This document shows positions 33,832 through 43,847 of a stretch of 64,000 nucleotides of DNA, in pieces. Position numbers and translations under genes: made by a program. Position 1 is the stretch's first letter. Every line of letters starts with the position of its first letter. The notes beneath the pieces are model-generated. The model did not search any database. It saw only the letters and a program-made list of their open reading frames with translations, and was not told the origin of the DNA. The DNA comes from an uncultured Halocynthiibacter sp. (GTDB lineage: Bacteria; Pseudomonadota; Alphaproteobacteria; Rhodobacterales; Rhodobacteraceae), in contig CANNCD010000001.1 of assembly GCA_947503035.1 (NCBI GenBank), positions 310,001-374,000 on the forward strand, written 5' to 3'.

Positions 33832-35215
33832 ATGCCTTGAGCGCGTCCAAAATACGGGCCCAGCTTCGGGTGCCTTTGTGGAAACTCGACAGGTCGTATT
33901 TCTCGTTCGGACTGTGGATTTGGTCGTCGTCTTTGCCAAAGCCGATCAGCATGGCGTCCATGCCCAGTTCCGTTTTGAAATGACCCGCAATTGGGATCGA
34001 TCCGCCACAGCCAACGAATGCCGCGGGGCGGGGCCATTCATCGGACAGGGCCGCGCGGGCCTGTTCGAAGGCGGGGTGGTCGGTGGACATTTGGCTGGCG
34101 GCACTTGCGCCGTGATCATGGAAATCGACCGTGCAATCGGCGGGGATCATGGACCGCACCTGTGCGCGGAACGCCTCGCGGATTTTATGGGGGTCTTGTT
34201 GGCCGACCATGCGGAAACTGATCTTGGCGCTGGCCTTGGACGGCAGCACGGTTTTAAACCCGTCACCGGTGTATCCAGACGTCATGCCGTTCACTTCGCA
34301 GGTGGGGCGGGACCAGATCATCTCAAGCGCGGTGCGGCCCGTTTCGCCTGCGGGATCGGCAAGGCCCACTTCGCCAAGGAATGCGCCGTGGTCAAAGCCA
34401 AGCCCCTCCCACTGGGCTGCGACCTCGGGCGACAGTTCTGGAACGCCGTCGTAAAAACCGTCGACGGTCACGCGGCCATCGTCATCATGAAGCGATGCAA
34501 TCACCCGCGACAACACCCGCGCAGGGTTCATCGCAGCGCCGCCGAACATGCCGGAATGCAGGTCCTTACTCGCGCCGGTGATGGTGATTTCTTCGCCCAA
34601 AAGACCGCGCAAAGTGGTGACGATGGCGGGGGTCTCTTCGCCGAACAGGCCGGTGTCACAGATCAGGGCGATATCGCCGGTCAATTCATCGGCATTGTCG
34701 CGCATGAAGGGCACCAAAGACGGCGAGCCAGATTCTTCTTCGCCCTCAAAGAAGATGGTGATTTTCGCGGGCAGGGCACCGTTCACCGCGACATAGGCGC
34801 GGCAGGCCTCGACGAATGTCATCAGCTGACCCTTGTCGTCGCTGGACCCACGTCCACGGATCACACGCCCCTTGGCGGTGTCCTCAATCGCGGGGGCAAA
34901 CGGGTCGGCGTCCCAAAGATCAAGCGGATCAACAGGTTGCACGTCATAGTGACCGTAAAACACGATATGCGGACCGGTATAACCATCTGGGCCGTCACAG
35001 TGCGCCACAACCATCGGGTGGCCCGGGGTTGCGCGTTTACTCGCGGTAAATCCAATGCCGTTAAGGTCGTCAACCAACCAATCCGCGGCTTTGTCACAGG
35101 CATCTGCATAGGCGGGATCGGTGGAAATTGACGGGATACGAAGCAATTCCAAAAGGCGATCGGTCGCGTTTTCGAGATCGGTATCAATATGAGAAAGGAC
35201 GTGGTCTAGGGACAT
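33830..35215 (-). CDS. M20 family metallopeptidase (dipeptidase-like)
   Basis: 461 aa. Two-zinc M20 hydrolase: [12 protein letters not shown] gives the first His-x-Asp, [12 protein letters not shown] the bridging Asp, [12 protein letters not shown] the catalytic and metal Glu, [12 protein letters not shown] a further ligand, and SIPIAGHF the last region, with a dimerisation lid between. Members cleave dipeptides or N-acyl amino acids; the substrate is not decidable. ATG 35215 has GGAG 7 bases upstream; an open frame to 35326 is not conserved. It is divergent from hemA. Confidence 0.92.
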   Translation of the reverse strand: MSLDHVLSHIDTDLENATDRLLELLRIPSISTDPAYADACDKAADWLVDDLNGIGFTASKRATPGHPMVVAHCDGPDGYTGPHIVFYGHYDVQPVDPLDLWDADPFAPAIEDTAKGRVIRGRGSSDDKGQLMTFVEACRAYVAVNGALPAKITIFFEGEEESGSPSLVPFMRDNADELTGDIALICDTGLFGEETPAIVTTLRGLLGEEITITGASKDLHSGMFGGAAMNPARVLSRVIASLHDDDGRVTVDGFYDGVPELSPEVAAQWEGLGFDHGAFLGEVGLADPAGETGRTALEMIWSRPTCEVNGMTSGYTGDGFKTVLPSKASAKISFRMVGQQDPHKIREAFRAQVRSMIPADCTVDFHDHGASAASQMSTDHPAFEQARAALSDEWPRPAAFVGCGGSIPIAGHFKTELGMDAMLIGFGKDDDQIHSPNEKYDLSSFHKGTRSWARILDALKA

Positions 35216-35431
35216 TTTTGCTCCGGTTGCGAATCTGATTTCCGACTGTATTTGTCGGGAAATTTCTGCGGTATCACGCCACCCTACACCGCCGAAAAAC
35301 GCAATAAAATCCATATTTTTGGTCAAAAAACGGGCGCGGCGTTTTGTAGCCTATTGATCTGGGCTAGACTGATCTACATAAGAGATCAAACACCCAAGCG
35401 AAGCCCTTGTGCCGCTGCTAGGAGAGACGAA

Positions 35432-36658
35432 GTGAACGACTATAATGCCTGCCTCGACACTGCCATTGACCGCCTTCACGAAGAAGGCCGGTATCGCACG
35501 TTCATCGATATCGAACGTCGTCGCGGCCAGTTTCCCCATGCGGAATGGAAACGTCCAGACGGCACTGTTCAGGATGTGACGGTTTGGTGTGGCAACGACT
35601 ATCTGGGCATGGGGCAGCACCCCGTTGTTCTTGAGGCTATGCACGAAGCCATCGACGCGACCGGCGCCGGTTCCGGCGGCACGCGCAATATTTCTGGCAC
35701 AACCGTTTACCATAAACGTCTTGAGGCCGAGCTTGCCGATCTTCATGGCAAAGAGGCGGCTTTGTTGTTTACATCTGCCTATATCGCCAATGATGCGACG
35801 CTGTCGACGCTTCCGAAATTGTTCCCTGGTCTGATCATCATCTCAGACGAATTGAACCACGCCTCCATGATCGAAGGCATTCGTCATGGCAACTGTGAAA
35901 AACACATCTTCCGTCACAATGATCTGGCCCATCTGCGCGCCATCTTGTCCGGTCTTCCGGCCGATGCGCCCAAGGTTATCGCGTTCGAATCCATCTATTC
36001 CATGGATGGCGATTTCGGCCCAATCGAGGCGATCTGTGATTTGGCGGATGAATTCAACGCCCTGACTTATATTGACGAAGTGCACGCCGTTGGCATGTAT
36101 GGTCCACGTGGGGCAGGGGTTGCGGAACGCGACGGCCTTATGGATCGTATCGATATTTTTAACGGCACTTTGGGCAAGGCTTACGGCGTCATGGGCGGCT
36201 ATATTGCGGCCTCGGCCAAGATGGTTGACGCGATCCGTTCCTATGCGCCTGGCTTTATCTTTACGACATCTTTGCCGCCTGCGGTTGCGGCTGGGGCTGC
36301 TGCATCGATCCGGTTCCTTAAGGAAAACCAAGATTTGCGTGACGAACATCAGGCACAGGCCGCGGCGCTTAAGCTGCGTCTTAAGGGGCTTGGCCTTCCG
36401 ATCATCGATCACGGCAGCCACATCGTTCCGGTGCACGTGGGCAATCCGATGAAATGCAAGATGATCTCTGATCAACTGCTTGAGAATCACGGGATCTATG
36501 TCCAACCCATCAACTTCCCGACTGTGCCACGTGGCACTGAACGTCTGCGATTTACACCCTCACCGGTACACGGCCCTTCTGAAATCGATGAATTGGTTAA
36601 CGCAATGGACGGTTTGTGGTCGCATTGTGCGCTAAATCGCGCCGATATGGCCGGATAA
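35432..36658 (+). CDS. hemA: 5-aminolevulinate synthase (GTG start)
   Basis: PLP enzyme condensing glycine and succinyl-CoA, the C4 entry to haem and tetrapyrroles, typical of alphaproteobacteria. 408 aa with [48 protein letters not shown] and the PLP lysine in [16 protein letters not shown] 35432 is chosen because GGAG lies 7 bases before it and the product then begins at the same place as Rhodobacter HemA; no in-frame ATG fits. A 216-base divergent gap to the M20 gene holds its promoter. Confidence 0.96.
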   Translation: MNDYNACLDTAIDRLHEEGRYRTFIDIERRRGQFPHAEWKRPDGTVQDVTVWCGNDYLGMGQHPVVLEAMHEAIDATGAGSGGTRNISGTTVYHKRLEAELADLHGKEAALLFTSAYIANDATLSTLPKLFPGLIIISDELNHASMIEGIRHGNCEKHIFRHNDLAHLRAILSGLPADAPKVIAFESIYSMDGDFGPIEAICDLADEFNALTYIDEVHAVGMYGPRGAGVAERDGLMDRIDIFNGTLGKAYGVMGGYIAASAKMVDAIRSYAPGFIFTTSLPPAVAAGAAASIRFLKENQDLRDEHQAQAAALKLRLKGLGLPIIDHGSHIVPVHVGNPMKCKMISDQLLENHGIYVQPINFPTVPRGTERLRFTPSPVHGPSEIDELVNAMDGLWSHCALNRADMAG

Positions 36659-36762
36659 ATTTACCAAGAGTGCATTAATCACCTTTCTATGGTAATTGTT
36701 TTGTAAGAAGTTGTGATCAGCGAATCACGCTGACTCGGGGCAATTCAATAGGGCAGGTAGAG

Positions 36763-37971
36763 ATGATCGGGCGTACCCGCACATCCAAAACAAACGAAGA
36801 GACAAAGCCTAAGAGCTTTGACGACTTTGATATGCGCCTTGGCGATGTCATGCGTGGCGAACGCGCGACCATGGGCAAATCGCTTTTGGATGTTCAGCGC
36901 GAGTTGAAAATCAAAGCCACCTATATCTCGGCCATCGAAAACTCTGACCCCACTGCTTTCGAAACCCAAGGTTTCATTGCGGGCTATGTGCGGTCCTATG
37001 CACGCTATCTTGGGCTTGATCCCGAATGGGCCTATGCGACGTTTTGCGATGAGGGCGGTTTTGAAAACCCCCATGGCATGGCCGCAGAAGCATCCGAGAA
37101 AAAATATGTGGCGCCCCTGACGGCGTCGATTGCATCGAACGACCCGTTCACCATGTCCGGTCGCCCCTTCGCGCCGGTGCAAACGTCTTTCATGTCCCGT
37201 TTTGATGCGGGCGCGCTTGGCTCTTTGGCGGTTCTTCTTGCGCTTGTTGGTGGTATCGGCTTCGGTGGCTTCTCGATCCTGCGCGAAGTACAGCGCGTCG
37301 ATTTCGCCCCTATTGATCAATCCCCTGGTGTGGCCGGTTCCATCGATCCATTGTTGGTGTCCGATCTTGATATCGCGGCCCCTGATGCGCCGACGCAATC
37401 CGCAGCACTTGATCGTTTGTATCGCCCTCAGGCGCTTGAGGTTCCGATCCTCGAGGCACGCGACGCCCCGATTGCATCGCTTGATCCATCGCATTTCGGC
37501 GTGTTCATCACGCCACCGACCCCAACTGCTCCGACGCCTGACGATATCAATGTCGCGCTGGCCGAGGCATTGGGCGTTGGCCAAGACATCCAAGTGATCG
37601 CGGATGATGTTCCCGAAGTGACCCTGTTCGCCATGGCAGACGCATGGGTTCAGGTAAAATCCCCCGAGGGCAGCGTGATCTATGAAAACATCATGAAGAA
37701 GGGCGAGGAATACGTTCTTCCGAAAACCGAACTGCCGCCGATCCTTCGGGCGGGCAATGCCGGTGGTGTTTATTTCCGTCTGAACGGTCAGGCCTATGGC
37801 CCAGCAGGTGGCAGTGGCGCCGTGATCAAAAACGTCGCAATGGAGCGCGAAGCCCTCAGCACCGAATACGCTCTGGTTGATCTGACTGCTGCGCCAGAGG
37901 TTGCCGCCGTGGTTGCGGAACTGTCCTTGCCTGCGACACCTTCGCCCGAAGATGGCGCATTGGCCGAATAA
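36763..37971 (+). CDS. RodZ-like cell shape protein (HTH + TM + DUF4115)
   Basis: 402 aa. A cytoplasmic HTH_25 domain (residues 24-95; GKSLLDVQRELKIKATYISA) is followed by one membrane helix (about 150-173), a proline- and aspartate-rich periplasmic linker, and a DUF4115 domain (about 285-355; AMADAWVQVKSPEGSVIYEN). This is the domain order of RodZ, which in rods links MreB to the wall synthesis complex. Placement just before ispG is a frequent arrangement. The symbol is not given, since the function in coccoid or short-rod roseobacters is unproven. Confidence 0.88.
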   Translation: MIGRTRTSKTNEETKPKSFDDFDMRLGDVMRGERATMGKSLLDVQRELKIKATYISAIENSDPTAFETQGFIAGYVRSYARYLGLDPEWAYATFCDEGGFENPHGMAAEASEKKYVAPLTASIASNDPFTMSGRPFAPVQTSFMSRFDAGALGSLAVLLALVGGIGFGGFSILREVQRVDFAPIDQSPGVAGSIDPLLVSDLDIAAPDAPTQSAALDRLYRPQALEVPILEARDAPIASLDPSHFGVFITPPTPTAPTPDDINVALAEALGVGQDIQVIADDVPEVTLFAMADAWVQVKSPEGSVIYENIMKKGEEYVLPKTELPPILRAGNAGGVYFRLNGQAYGPAGGSGAVIKNVAMEREALSTEYALVDLTAAPEVAAVVAELSLPATPSPEDGALAE

Positions 37972-38048
37972 ATCGGCCAAGCCGTTGCCCTTTGGGCCGC
38001 GCTGACATATCTATCTCATAACTGGTCCTTTGATCGCGGAGACAGCGA

Positions 38049-39182
38049 ATGTCGCTTAATCATGTGCGCCCATGGCGCAATATTTATCGCCGGAAATCAC
38101 GTCAGATTATGGTGGGCAATGTGCCGATTGGCGGGGATGCACCGATTGCGGTTCAGACCATGACCAACACCATCACCTCGGACGCCAGCGCCACGATCAA
38201 ACAGGTTCTCGCCTGTGCCGAGGCGGGCGCCGATATCGTTCGTGTCTCTGCACCGGATGAGGCATCCACCCTTGCCCTGCGCGAAATCACCCGCGAAAGC
38301 CCCGTGCCCATCGTGGCCGACATCCATTTCCATTACAAACGCGCGATCGAGGCCGCCGAGGCCGGTGCCGCTTGTCTTCGGATCAATCCCGGTAACATCG
38401 GCGACGAGAAACGCGTCAAAGAGGTGATCAAAGCCGCCCGCGACTATGGCTGTTCCATCCGTATCGGTGTGAATGCTGGGTCGCTTGAACGGCATCTGTT
38501 GGAGAAATACGGCGAGCCGTGCCCAGACGCGATGGTCGAAAGCGGGCTTGAGCATATCAAGATCCTTCAGGACAACGATTTCCACGAATTCAAAATTTCG
38601 GTAAAGGCCTCTGACATCTTTATGTCCGCCGCTGCCTACCAACAGCTGGCCGACGCCACCGACGCGCCGATCCACCTTGGGATCACCGAGGCGGGTGGGC
38701 TGATGTCTGGCACGATCAAATCGTCGATTGGCATGGGCAACCTGCTTTGGAATGGCATCGGCGACACCATCCGCGTGTCCCTGTCCGCCGACCCCGTAGA
38801 AGAGGTGAAGGTCGGGTTTGAGATGCTCAAGTCACTCGGCCTACGTCACCGTGGTGTGACGATCATTTCCTGTCCGTCCTGCGCGCGCCAAGGGTTTGAC
38901 GTGATCAAGACGGTTGAAAAGCTTGAGGATCGTCTGTCCCATATTTCCACGTCTTTGTCCCTGTCGATCATCGGTTGTGTGGTGAATGGCCCAGGCGAGG
39001 CATTGATGACCGATGTCGGGTTCACCGGTGGTGGCAACGGCAGCGGCATGATTTATCAGGCCGGTAAACAGAGCCACAAGATGAGCAACGACCAGATGGT
39101 TGACCACATCGTCGAACTGGTCGAACAAAAGGCCGAGAGCCTTGAGGCCGAAAAAGCAGCAGCCGAGGCCGCAGCAGAATAA
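38049..39182 (+). CDS. ispG: 4-hydroxy-3-methylbut-2-enyl diphosphate synthase
   Basis: Penultimate enzyme of the MEP isoprenoid pathway; a [4Fe-4S] enzyme that converts MEcPP to HMBPP. 377 aa with [27 protein letters not shown] and the cluster ligands SCPSCARQ (two cysteines) and [10 protein letters not shown]. The C-terminal 30 residues are E, A and K-rich and dispensable-looking. It starts 77 bases after the RodZ-like gene, on the same strand. A terminator follows. Confidence 0.97.
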   Translation: MSLNHVRPWRNIYRRKSRQIMVGNVPIGGDAPIAVQTMTNTITSDASATIKQVLACAEAGADIVRVSAPDEASTLALREITRESPVPIVADIHFHYKRAIEAAEAGAACLRINPGNIGDEKRVKEVIKAARDYGCSIRIGVNAGSLERHLLEKYGEPCPDAMVESGLEHIKILQDNDFHEFKISVKASDIFMSAAAYQQLADATDAPIHLGITEAGGLMSGTIKSSIGMGNLLWNGIGDTIRVSLSADPVEEVKVGFEMLKSLGLRHRGVTIISCPSCARQGFDVIKTVEKLEDRLSHISTSLSLSIIGCVVNGPGEALMTDVGFTGGGNGSGMIYQAGKQSHKMSNDQMVDHIVELVEQKAESLEAEKAAAEAAAE

Positions 39183-39185
39183 CGC

Positions 39186-39213
39186 AAAAGGGCGCCACAT
39201 TGGGCGCCCTTTT
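39186..39213. terminator. Terminator of ispG, also facing dsbA-like gene
   Basis: AAAAGGGCGCC, a 6-base loop and GGCGCCCTTTT form a stem just after the ispG stop. It is U-rich on both sides, so it can stop the convergent gene that ends at 39233. Confidence 0.85.
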
Positions 39214-39232
39214 CGTATCTATGTGATTGGTG

Positions 39233-39973
39233 TTATCCGCGCAATTCACCCACCAACTGGCGCATCCCATCAAGCGGAACATAGCCGCGCAACATCTGAG
39301 GGCCGAAGACAAAGCTTGGCGTGCCATTGATCTGCATCCGTTGGGCCAACTCGCGGTTCTTCACGATAACCTCGGTCACCGCGTCTGAATTCATCTCGGC
39401 GATAATCGCATCCCCATCAAGCCCCGCATCCACCGCCATCGCGCCCAAAATCGCCGGCACCATCGGTTGGTTGCTGGTCATCAACGTGTCGTGGATCGCG
39501 TGATATGCCTCGGGGCCGGCGATCCGCAGGGTGGCGATGGCAAAACGCGACGCAACCACGGAATCTTCGCCCAAAATCGGCAGTTCCTTGACGATCCAGC
39601 GGATGTTGCCGTCATCTTTGAGCAGTTCTGCGACCTCATCATGGGCCTTGCGGCAATAGCCACAGCGGTAATCGATGAACTCTACAATGGTGAATTCGGC
39701 ATCCGGATTGCCGCCAACGAATGACGCGTCATCGTTGAACAAGGCATCGGAATTCACTTGAATAAGCGTGTCGTCACCGGCGGCTTGGGCGGCGGAGCTG
39801 CGTTCCTCAAGAACGTCCATCGCCTCCAACAACACTTCGGGATTGTCCAACAAATAGGCGCGCACGGCCGCGTTGAATTGGGTCGTTTCGGTCTCTGACA
39901 TGTTGTTCAGGTCAAAGGATACCGCAGGGCTGGCGACCAAAAGAGCCGTCGAAAGAAGAAGGGATCGTAGCAT
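39233..39973 (-). CDS. Periplasmic DsbA-family thiol:disulfide protein
   Basis: 246 aa. Signal peptide at residues 1-18 (MLRSLLLSTALLVASPAVS), then a helical stretch and a thioredoxin fold with DYRCGYCRKAHDE as the CxxC site and NGTPSFVFG holding the cis-proline loop. It resembles the DsbA/ScsC/BdbD group with an N-terminal extension, which may oligomerise. AAAAGGAAA precedes ATG 39973. It starts 1 base after the M48 peptidase stop, so the two are cotranslated exported proteins. Confidence 0.9.
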   Translation of the reverse strand: MLRSLLLSTALLVASPAVSFDLNNMSETETTQFNAAVRAYLLDNPEVLLEAMDVLEERSSAAQAAGDDTLIQVNSDALFNDDASFVGGNPDAEFTIVEFIDYRCGYCRKAHDEVAELLKDDGNIRWIVKELPILGEDSVVASRFAIATLRIAGPEAYHAIHDTLMTSNQPMVPAILGAMAVDAGLDGDAIIAEMNSDAVTEVIVKNRELAQRMQINGTPSFVFGPQMLRGYVPLDGMRQLVGELRG

Positions 39974-39974
39974 G

Positions 39975-41324
39975 TTATTTCCTTTTGTCGGCGGGGGCCG
40001 CCCGTAGAATATCGTCGGCACGTCTGGCCGCGCTTGTGCCTGCTGGCAATGTCGCCAATGCACGTTTCGCATGAATGGCCGCGTCGCTCAAGCGCCCAGA
40101 GAGCGCATATCGTTCCGCCGTCGTCACCGATGCCATGCCGTTCTGTCCGGCCCGCGCATAGGCCAGCGCCAAATCACGCAACATGCGCGGCGCGCGTGGG
40201 TCACGGGCATAGGATTGTTGCAACACCTTGAGCGCCTGCGCATTGCCCGATTTCGTATCGGTAATCAGCAACGACCGCCCATAGCCCGCAAGGATCAACC
40301 CATGGCGTGGCGCGGCGTTATGTGCGGCCCGATAGGCCGAAATCGCCCCGTCAAAGTCGCGGTTCTCAAGCCGGATTTGCCCCAATAATTCAAGGTAAAA
40401 CGGGTCATTCGGGCGGTTCGCCAAAACGTTCGCCATCGCGGCCTCGGCCTTGGGCAAATCGGCGCGTTTGTGGTGCGCAATCGCGCGGGCCAATTCGGCC
40501 AGCTCGCTTTTGTCGTTCTTCTTATATTGGCGCAGGGTCCAGCTTGGGTTGCGTTTAAATGCCGACAATTTCACGCGGGCCCGTTGGAACCAATATTCGT
40601 TCGCCGCATCCGGTTTCCCCTGCGCTGGGTATGCGGCGGCGTATCCTTTCATCGCGCGAATGCGATCATTCGTGAGCGGGTGTGACCGCATATACGGATC
40701 TTGGCGACCTGCGCTTAGGGCCTCTTGGCCACGAAAAATATTGAGCACATCCACATAGGCCGCAGGATCGATCCCAGCGGCCGACATGAACCGCGCGCCG
40801 GATTGATCGGCGGATGCCTCTTCGGCGCGGCTATGGGACAGGAACAGACGCTGTGCCGAGCTGGATGCGCCAAGGGCGATGCCACCGGCGGCCTTGCCGT
40901 CTGCACCGGCGGCGGCGGCGGCAAGGGCCAACAGAATGCCAAGACCCGCGGCGGTATTCGCGTTGCCCCGATTGGTGAACCGGCGGGTCAGGTGGCCATT
41001 GGCGATATGGGCGGCCTCGTGCGAGAACACCGATTGCACGGCGGGTGCGGAGTCTAACCGCATGAGCAAACCCGAGGTGATAAAGATATGCGACGCGTCC
41101 ACCACAAAGGCGTTCAATTTGTCGTCATCCACCAACAGGATATCCACCTGCGAACCACTCAAACCCGCGGCGTTCAACACCGGTAGGGCAAGCCGCGACA
41201 ACGCATATTCAATATCGGGATCACGCAACAACCCTGCGGCGACGCTTTGGCTGACGGTGGTGACAAAACACAGGGCGCTGACCGCGGTTGCGGCTATTAA
41301 TTGCCGTATCGACGGAACACCCAT
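39975..41324 (-). CDS. Periplasmic M48 metalloprotease with TPR domain (BepA-like)
   Basis: 449 aa. Signal peptide MGVPSIRQLIAATAVSALC and on to residue 28, then an M48 domain with HEAAH in VFSHEAAHIANGHL and the third ligand region SRAEEASADQSGARFM, followed by TPR-like repeats (about residues 300-430). E. coli BepA has the same layout and works on outer membrane protein assembly quality control. ATG 41324 has AAGG only 4 bases away, so the exact start is uncertain; the frame stays open to 41570. Divergent from the aminotransferase by 58 bases. Confidence 0.88.
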   Translation of the reverse strand: MGVPSIRQLIAATAVSALCFVTTVSQSVAAGLLRDPDIEYALSRLALPVLNAAGLSGSQVDILLVDDDKLNAFVVDASHIFITSGLLMRLDSAPAVQSVFSHEAAHIANGHLTRRFTNRGNANTAAGLGILLALAAAAAGADGKAAGGIALGASSSAQRLFLSHSRAEEASADQSGARFMSAAGIDPAAYVDVLNIFRGQEALSAGRQDPYMRSHPLTNDRIRAMKGYAAAYPAQGKPDAANEYWFQRARVKLSAFKRNPSWTLRQYKKNDKSELAELARAIAHHKRADLPKAEAAMANVLANRPNDPFYLELLGQIRLENRDFDGAISAYRAAHNAAPRHGLILAGYGRSLLITDTKSGNAQALKVLQQSYARDPRAPRMLRDLALAYARAGQNGMASVTTAERYALSGRLSDAAIHAKRALATLPAGTSAARRADDILRAAPADKRK

Positions 41325-41382
41325 TGACCTTGGTCGGTCCTGCTGGAACAAACTTAACATAACGAACAATAGGAATAATTTC

Positions 41383-42534
41383 ATGCGCGTATCAACCCGA
41401 TCTGCCGTCGATCCGTTTATTGTGATGGATGTCATGGAGGCCGCACGTCGCGCCGAAGAGGCCGGCCGCCACATCATCCACATGGAAGTGGGCCAGCCCA
41501 GCACGCCTGCACCCACTGGTGCGCGCGCTGCACTGGCCGCATCGATGGATGATGACGCGATGGGATACACGGGGGCGCTTGGGCTTCCGGCGCTGCGCGA
41601 GGGTATCGCGAAGCTCTATAAAACTTGGTACAATGTCGATGTTTCGCCGGATCGTGTGATTGTAACACCGGGCTCATCTGGCGCGTTTTTGCTGGCCTTT
41701 ACCGCGTTGTTTGATGCGGGGGAAAAGGTGGGCCTCGGCCTTCCTGGTTATCCGAGCTATCGCCAGATCCTGTCGGCGCTGTCGCTTGATCCGGTTGGCG
41801 TTCAGACGTCGGCTGAAAACCGCTATCAACCTGTCGCCGATGATCTGGCGGGGCATGATTTGGCCGGTTTGATCGTGGCAAGTCCTGCGAATCCGTCCGG
41901 CACCATGTTGGATCACGCCGCGCTCAAGACGTTGATCGATGCGGCCCACGCCAATGGCACGGCCTTTGTGTCGGACGAAATCTATCACGGCATCCAATAC
42001 GAAGGCCGCGCGATTTCCGCCCTTGAGGTCAGCGACGACGTCTATGTGATCAATTCGTTTTCCAAGTTCTTCTCGATGACCGGTTGGCGCATCGGCTGGA
42101 TGATTGTCCCCGATGACCACGTGCGCGTCATCGAACGGCTGGCGCAGAACATGTTCATCTGCCCAAGCCACGCAAGCCAGATCGCCGCCCTCGGTGCGCT
42201 CGATAGCATCCCCGAGATGATGGAACACTTGGAGGTCTATACCAAGAACCGACAGATCATGATGGAGGAACTCCCCAAAATTGGGTTCGACAAGATCGCG
42301 CCGCCGGATGGGGCGTTCTATATCTATGCGGATGTGTCCGCGTTCACCGACGACAGCCGTGTGTTCGCCGCCGATATTCTGGAACAGGCCGGTGTTGCCG
42401 TCACCCCCGGATTGGATTTCGACCCCGAACGGGGCCATCAGACGTTGCGGTTCTCCTATGCGCGCAAAACCGATGACATCATCGAGGGCCTTGCCCGTTT
42501 GGCGACATTCATGTCCGATCGCGGGGCGGTATGA
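41383..42534 (+). CDS. PLP-dependent class I/II aminotransferase
   Basis: 383 aa, fold type I. HMEVGQPSTPAP, a GYTGALGLPALREGI start of the large domain, ASPANPSGT, VSDEIYH (Asp binding the pyridine N), SFSKFFSMTGWRIGW with the PLP lysine, and LRFSYAR binding the carboxylate. The substrate is undetermined; the family covers aspartate and aromatic transaminases and C-S lyases. Its stop overlaps the amidase start by 4 bases (ATGA), which couples it to a cell wall gene. Confidence 0.92.
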   Translation: MRVSTRSAVDPFIVMDVMEAARRAEEAGRHIIHMEVGQPSTPAPTGARAALAASMDDDAMGYTGALGLPALREGIAKLYKTWYNVDVSPDRVIVTPGSSGAFLLAFTALFDAGEKVGLGLPGYPSYRQILSALSLDPVGVQTSAENRYQPVADDLAGHDLAGLIVASPANPSGTMLDHAALKTLIDAAHANGTAFVSDEIYHGIQYEGRAISALEVSDDVYVINSFSKFFSMTGWRIGWMIVPDDHVRVIERLAQNMFICPSHASQIAALGALDSIPEMMEHLEVYTKNRQIMMEELPKIGFDKIAPPDGAFYIYADVSAFTDDSRVFAADILEQAGVAVTPGLDFDPERGHQTLRFSYARKTDDIIEGLARLATFMSDRGAV

Positions 42535-43751
42535 TCCGGTTTCTCTGTGCCACGGCCGTCGCGCTGGCCTTGTCTGGGCCGGTTGTGTCGCAGGACCTCA
42601 ACGCCTTGGCGCGGGTGGCGGTGGATCAATCCAGCATCGCGGAAACGCGGCGCGGTGTGCGGCTTGATCTGGCCCTATCACAGGGGGTGCCGTTTCGCGG
42701 CTTCACCCTGACGGACCCCATGCGCGTCGTCCTTGATTTTCGCGAGATCAACTGGGCGGGCGTCGACCCAACCCAGTTTGGTGACGCCGAAGAGATCGGT
42801 GACATTCGCGTCGGCCGCTTTCGCGAGGGTTGGTCGCGCATGGTGATCGAACTGACGGAACCGCTTGATATTCATGCGCTTTCTATGAATGGAACAGGGC
42901 AGGGGGCGGAAACGACCCTGACGCTTGATCTGCGCGAAACCGACCTTGAAACATTCGCCGCCGCCGCAGGGGCCCCCGAGGGCGCCGGTTGGGACCTGCC
43001 CGAGGTCGCAGATGTTCCCGTCGCCGTCGAGCGTCAGACGGGCGACCGCGACGTGGTGGTTGTATTGGACGCGGGGCACGGCGGCATCGACCCTGGCGCG
43101 GTGGCGGGCGACATGGTCGAGGCCGATCTGATGTTGATGTTTGTGCGCGAACTGCGCGAGGCGCTGGTGCGCGCAGGCGGGTTCGAGGTGGTCTTGACCC
43201 GCGAAACCGACACGTTTGTGCCGCTCAAAACCCGCGTGTCGATTGCACGCTCGGTGCGCGCCGATTTGTTCATGTCCTTCCACGCGGATTCGCTTGAAAC
43301 CGGCACAGCGCATGGGGCGGCGATCTTTACCCTTTCGGATGACGCGAGTGATCGCGCGACCGAATTGCTGGCCGAACGTCACGACCGCGCCGATCTGTTG
43401 GCCGGTGTGGATTTGGCCGACCAAGGCGATGAAATCGCACGTGTTTTGATGGATTTGGCCCGTCTTGAAACGCAACCGCGCGCCGATGCCTTGGGGGATA
43501 CGGTCGCGATTGCCCTGCAATCGGGCGGCGTGCGTCTGTTCAAACGTCCACGGCAGGGGGCCGGTTTTTCGGTTCTTAAGGCGCCCGATATCCCGTCCAT
43601 TCTGGTCGAGCTTGGCTATCTGTCCTCCAAAAGCGACCGAGAGAATCTTGCATCAAAGGCGTGGCGCGCCACGACGATTGACGCAATTGTGAGCGGTATC
43701 CAAACATGGGCCGTCCAAGATGCCGCCCAAGCGCGTCTGCTGCGTCAATAA
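42531..43751 (+). CDS. N-acetylmuramoyl-L-alanine amidase (AMIN + Amidase_3)
   Basis: 406 aa, exported (signal MIRFLCATAVALALSGPVVS). An N-terminal AMIN domain (about 25-130) for septal or wall targeting precedes the zinc amidase domain: VLDAGHGGIDPGAV (first His), EADLMLMF (Glu), SFHADS (second His) and ILVELGYLSS (catalytic Glu). It cleaves the bond between MurNAc and the stem peptide, as AmiC does at division. It is coupled to the aminotransferase upstream and followed by mrcA after 96 bases. Confidence 0.93.
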   Translation: MIRFLCATAVALALSGPVVSQDLNALARVAVDQSSIAETRRGVRLDLALSQGVPFRGFTLTDPMRVVLDFREINWAGVDPTQFGDAEEIGDIRVGRFREGWSRMVIELTEPLDIHALSMNGTGQGAETTLTLDLRETDLETFAAAAGAPEGAGWDLPEVADVPVAVERQTGDRDVVVVLDAGHGGIDPGAVAGDMVEADLMLMFVRELREALVRAGGFEVVLTRETDTFVPLKTRVSIARSVRADLFMSFHADSLETGTAHGAAIFTLSDDASDRATELLAERHDRADLLAGVDLADQGDEIARVLMDLARLETQPRADALGDTVAIALQSGGVRLFKRPRQGAGFSVLKAPDIPSILVELGYLSSKSDRENLASKAWRATTIDAIVSGIQTWAVQDAAQARLLRQ

Positions 43752-43847
43752 CGGGCGTAAATCGGCCAATTTTCCCCCCAACGGCTTTTGACCTAGGGCC
43801 TATGGCGACCTATAAGCATCGTAGCCACAGTTTTTAGGGGATGCCGC

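Noticed and set aside
35216-35431. FnrL site upstream of hemA
   Set aside because: TTGATC and GATCAA half-sites occur but are more than 30 bases apart, so they do not form one operator.
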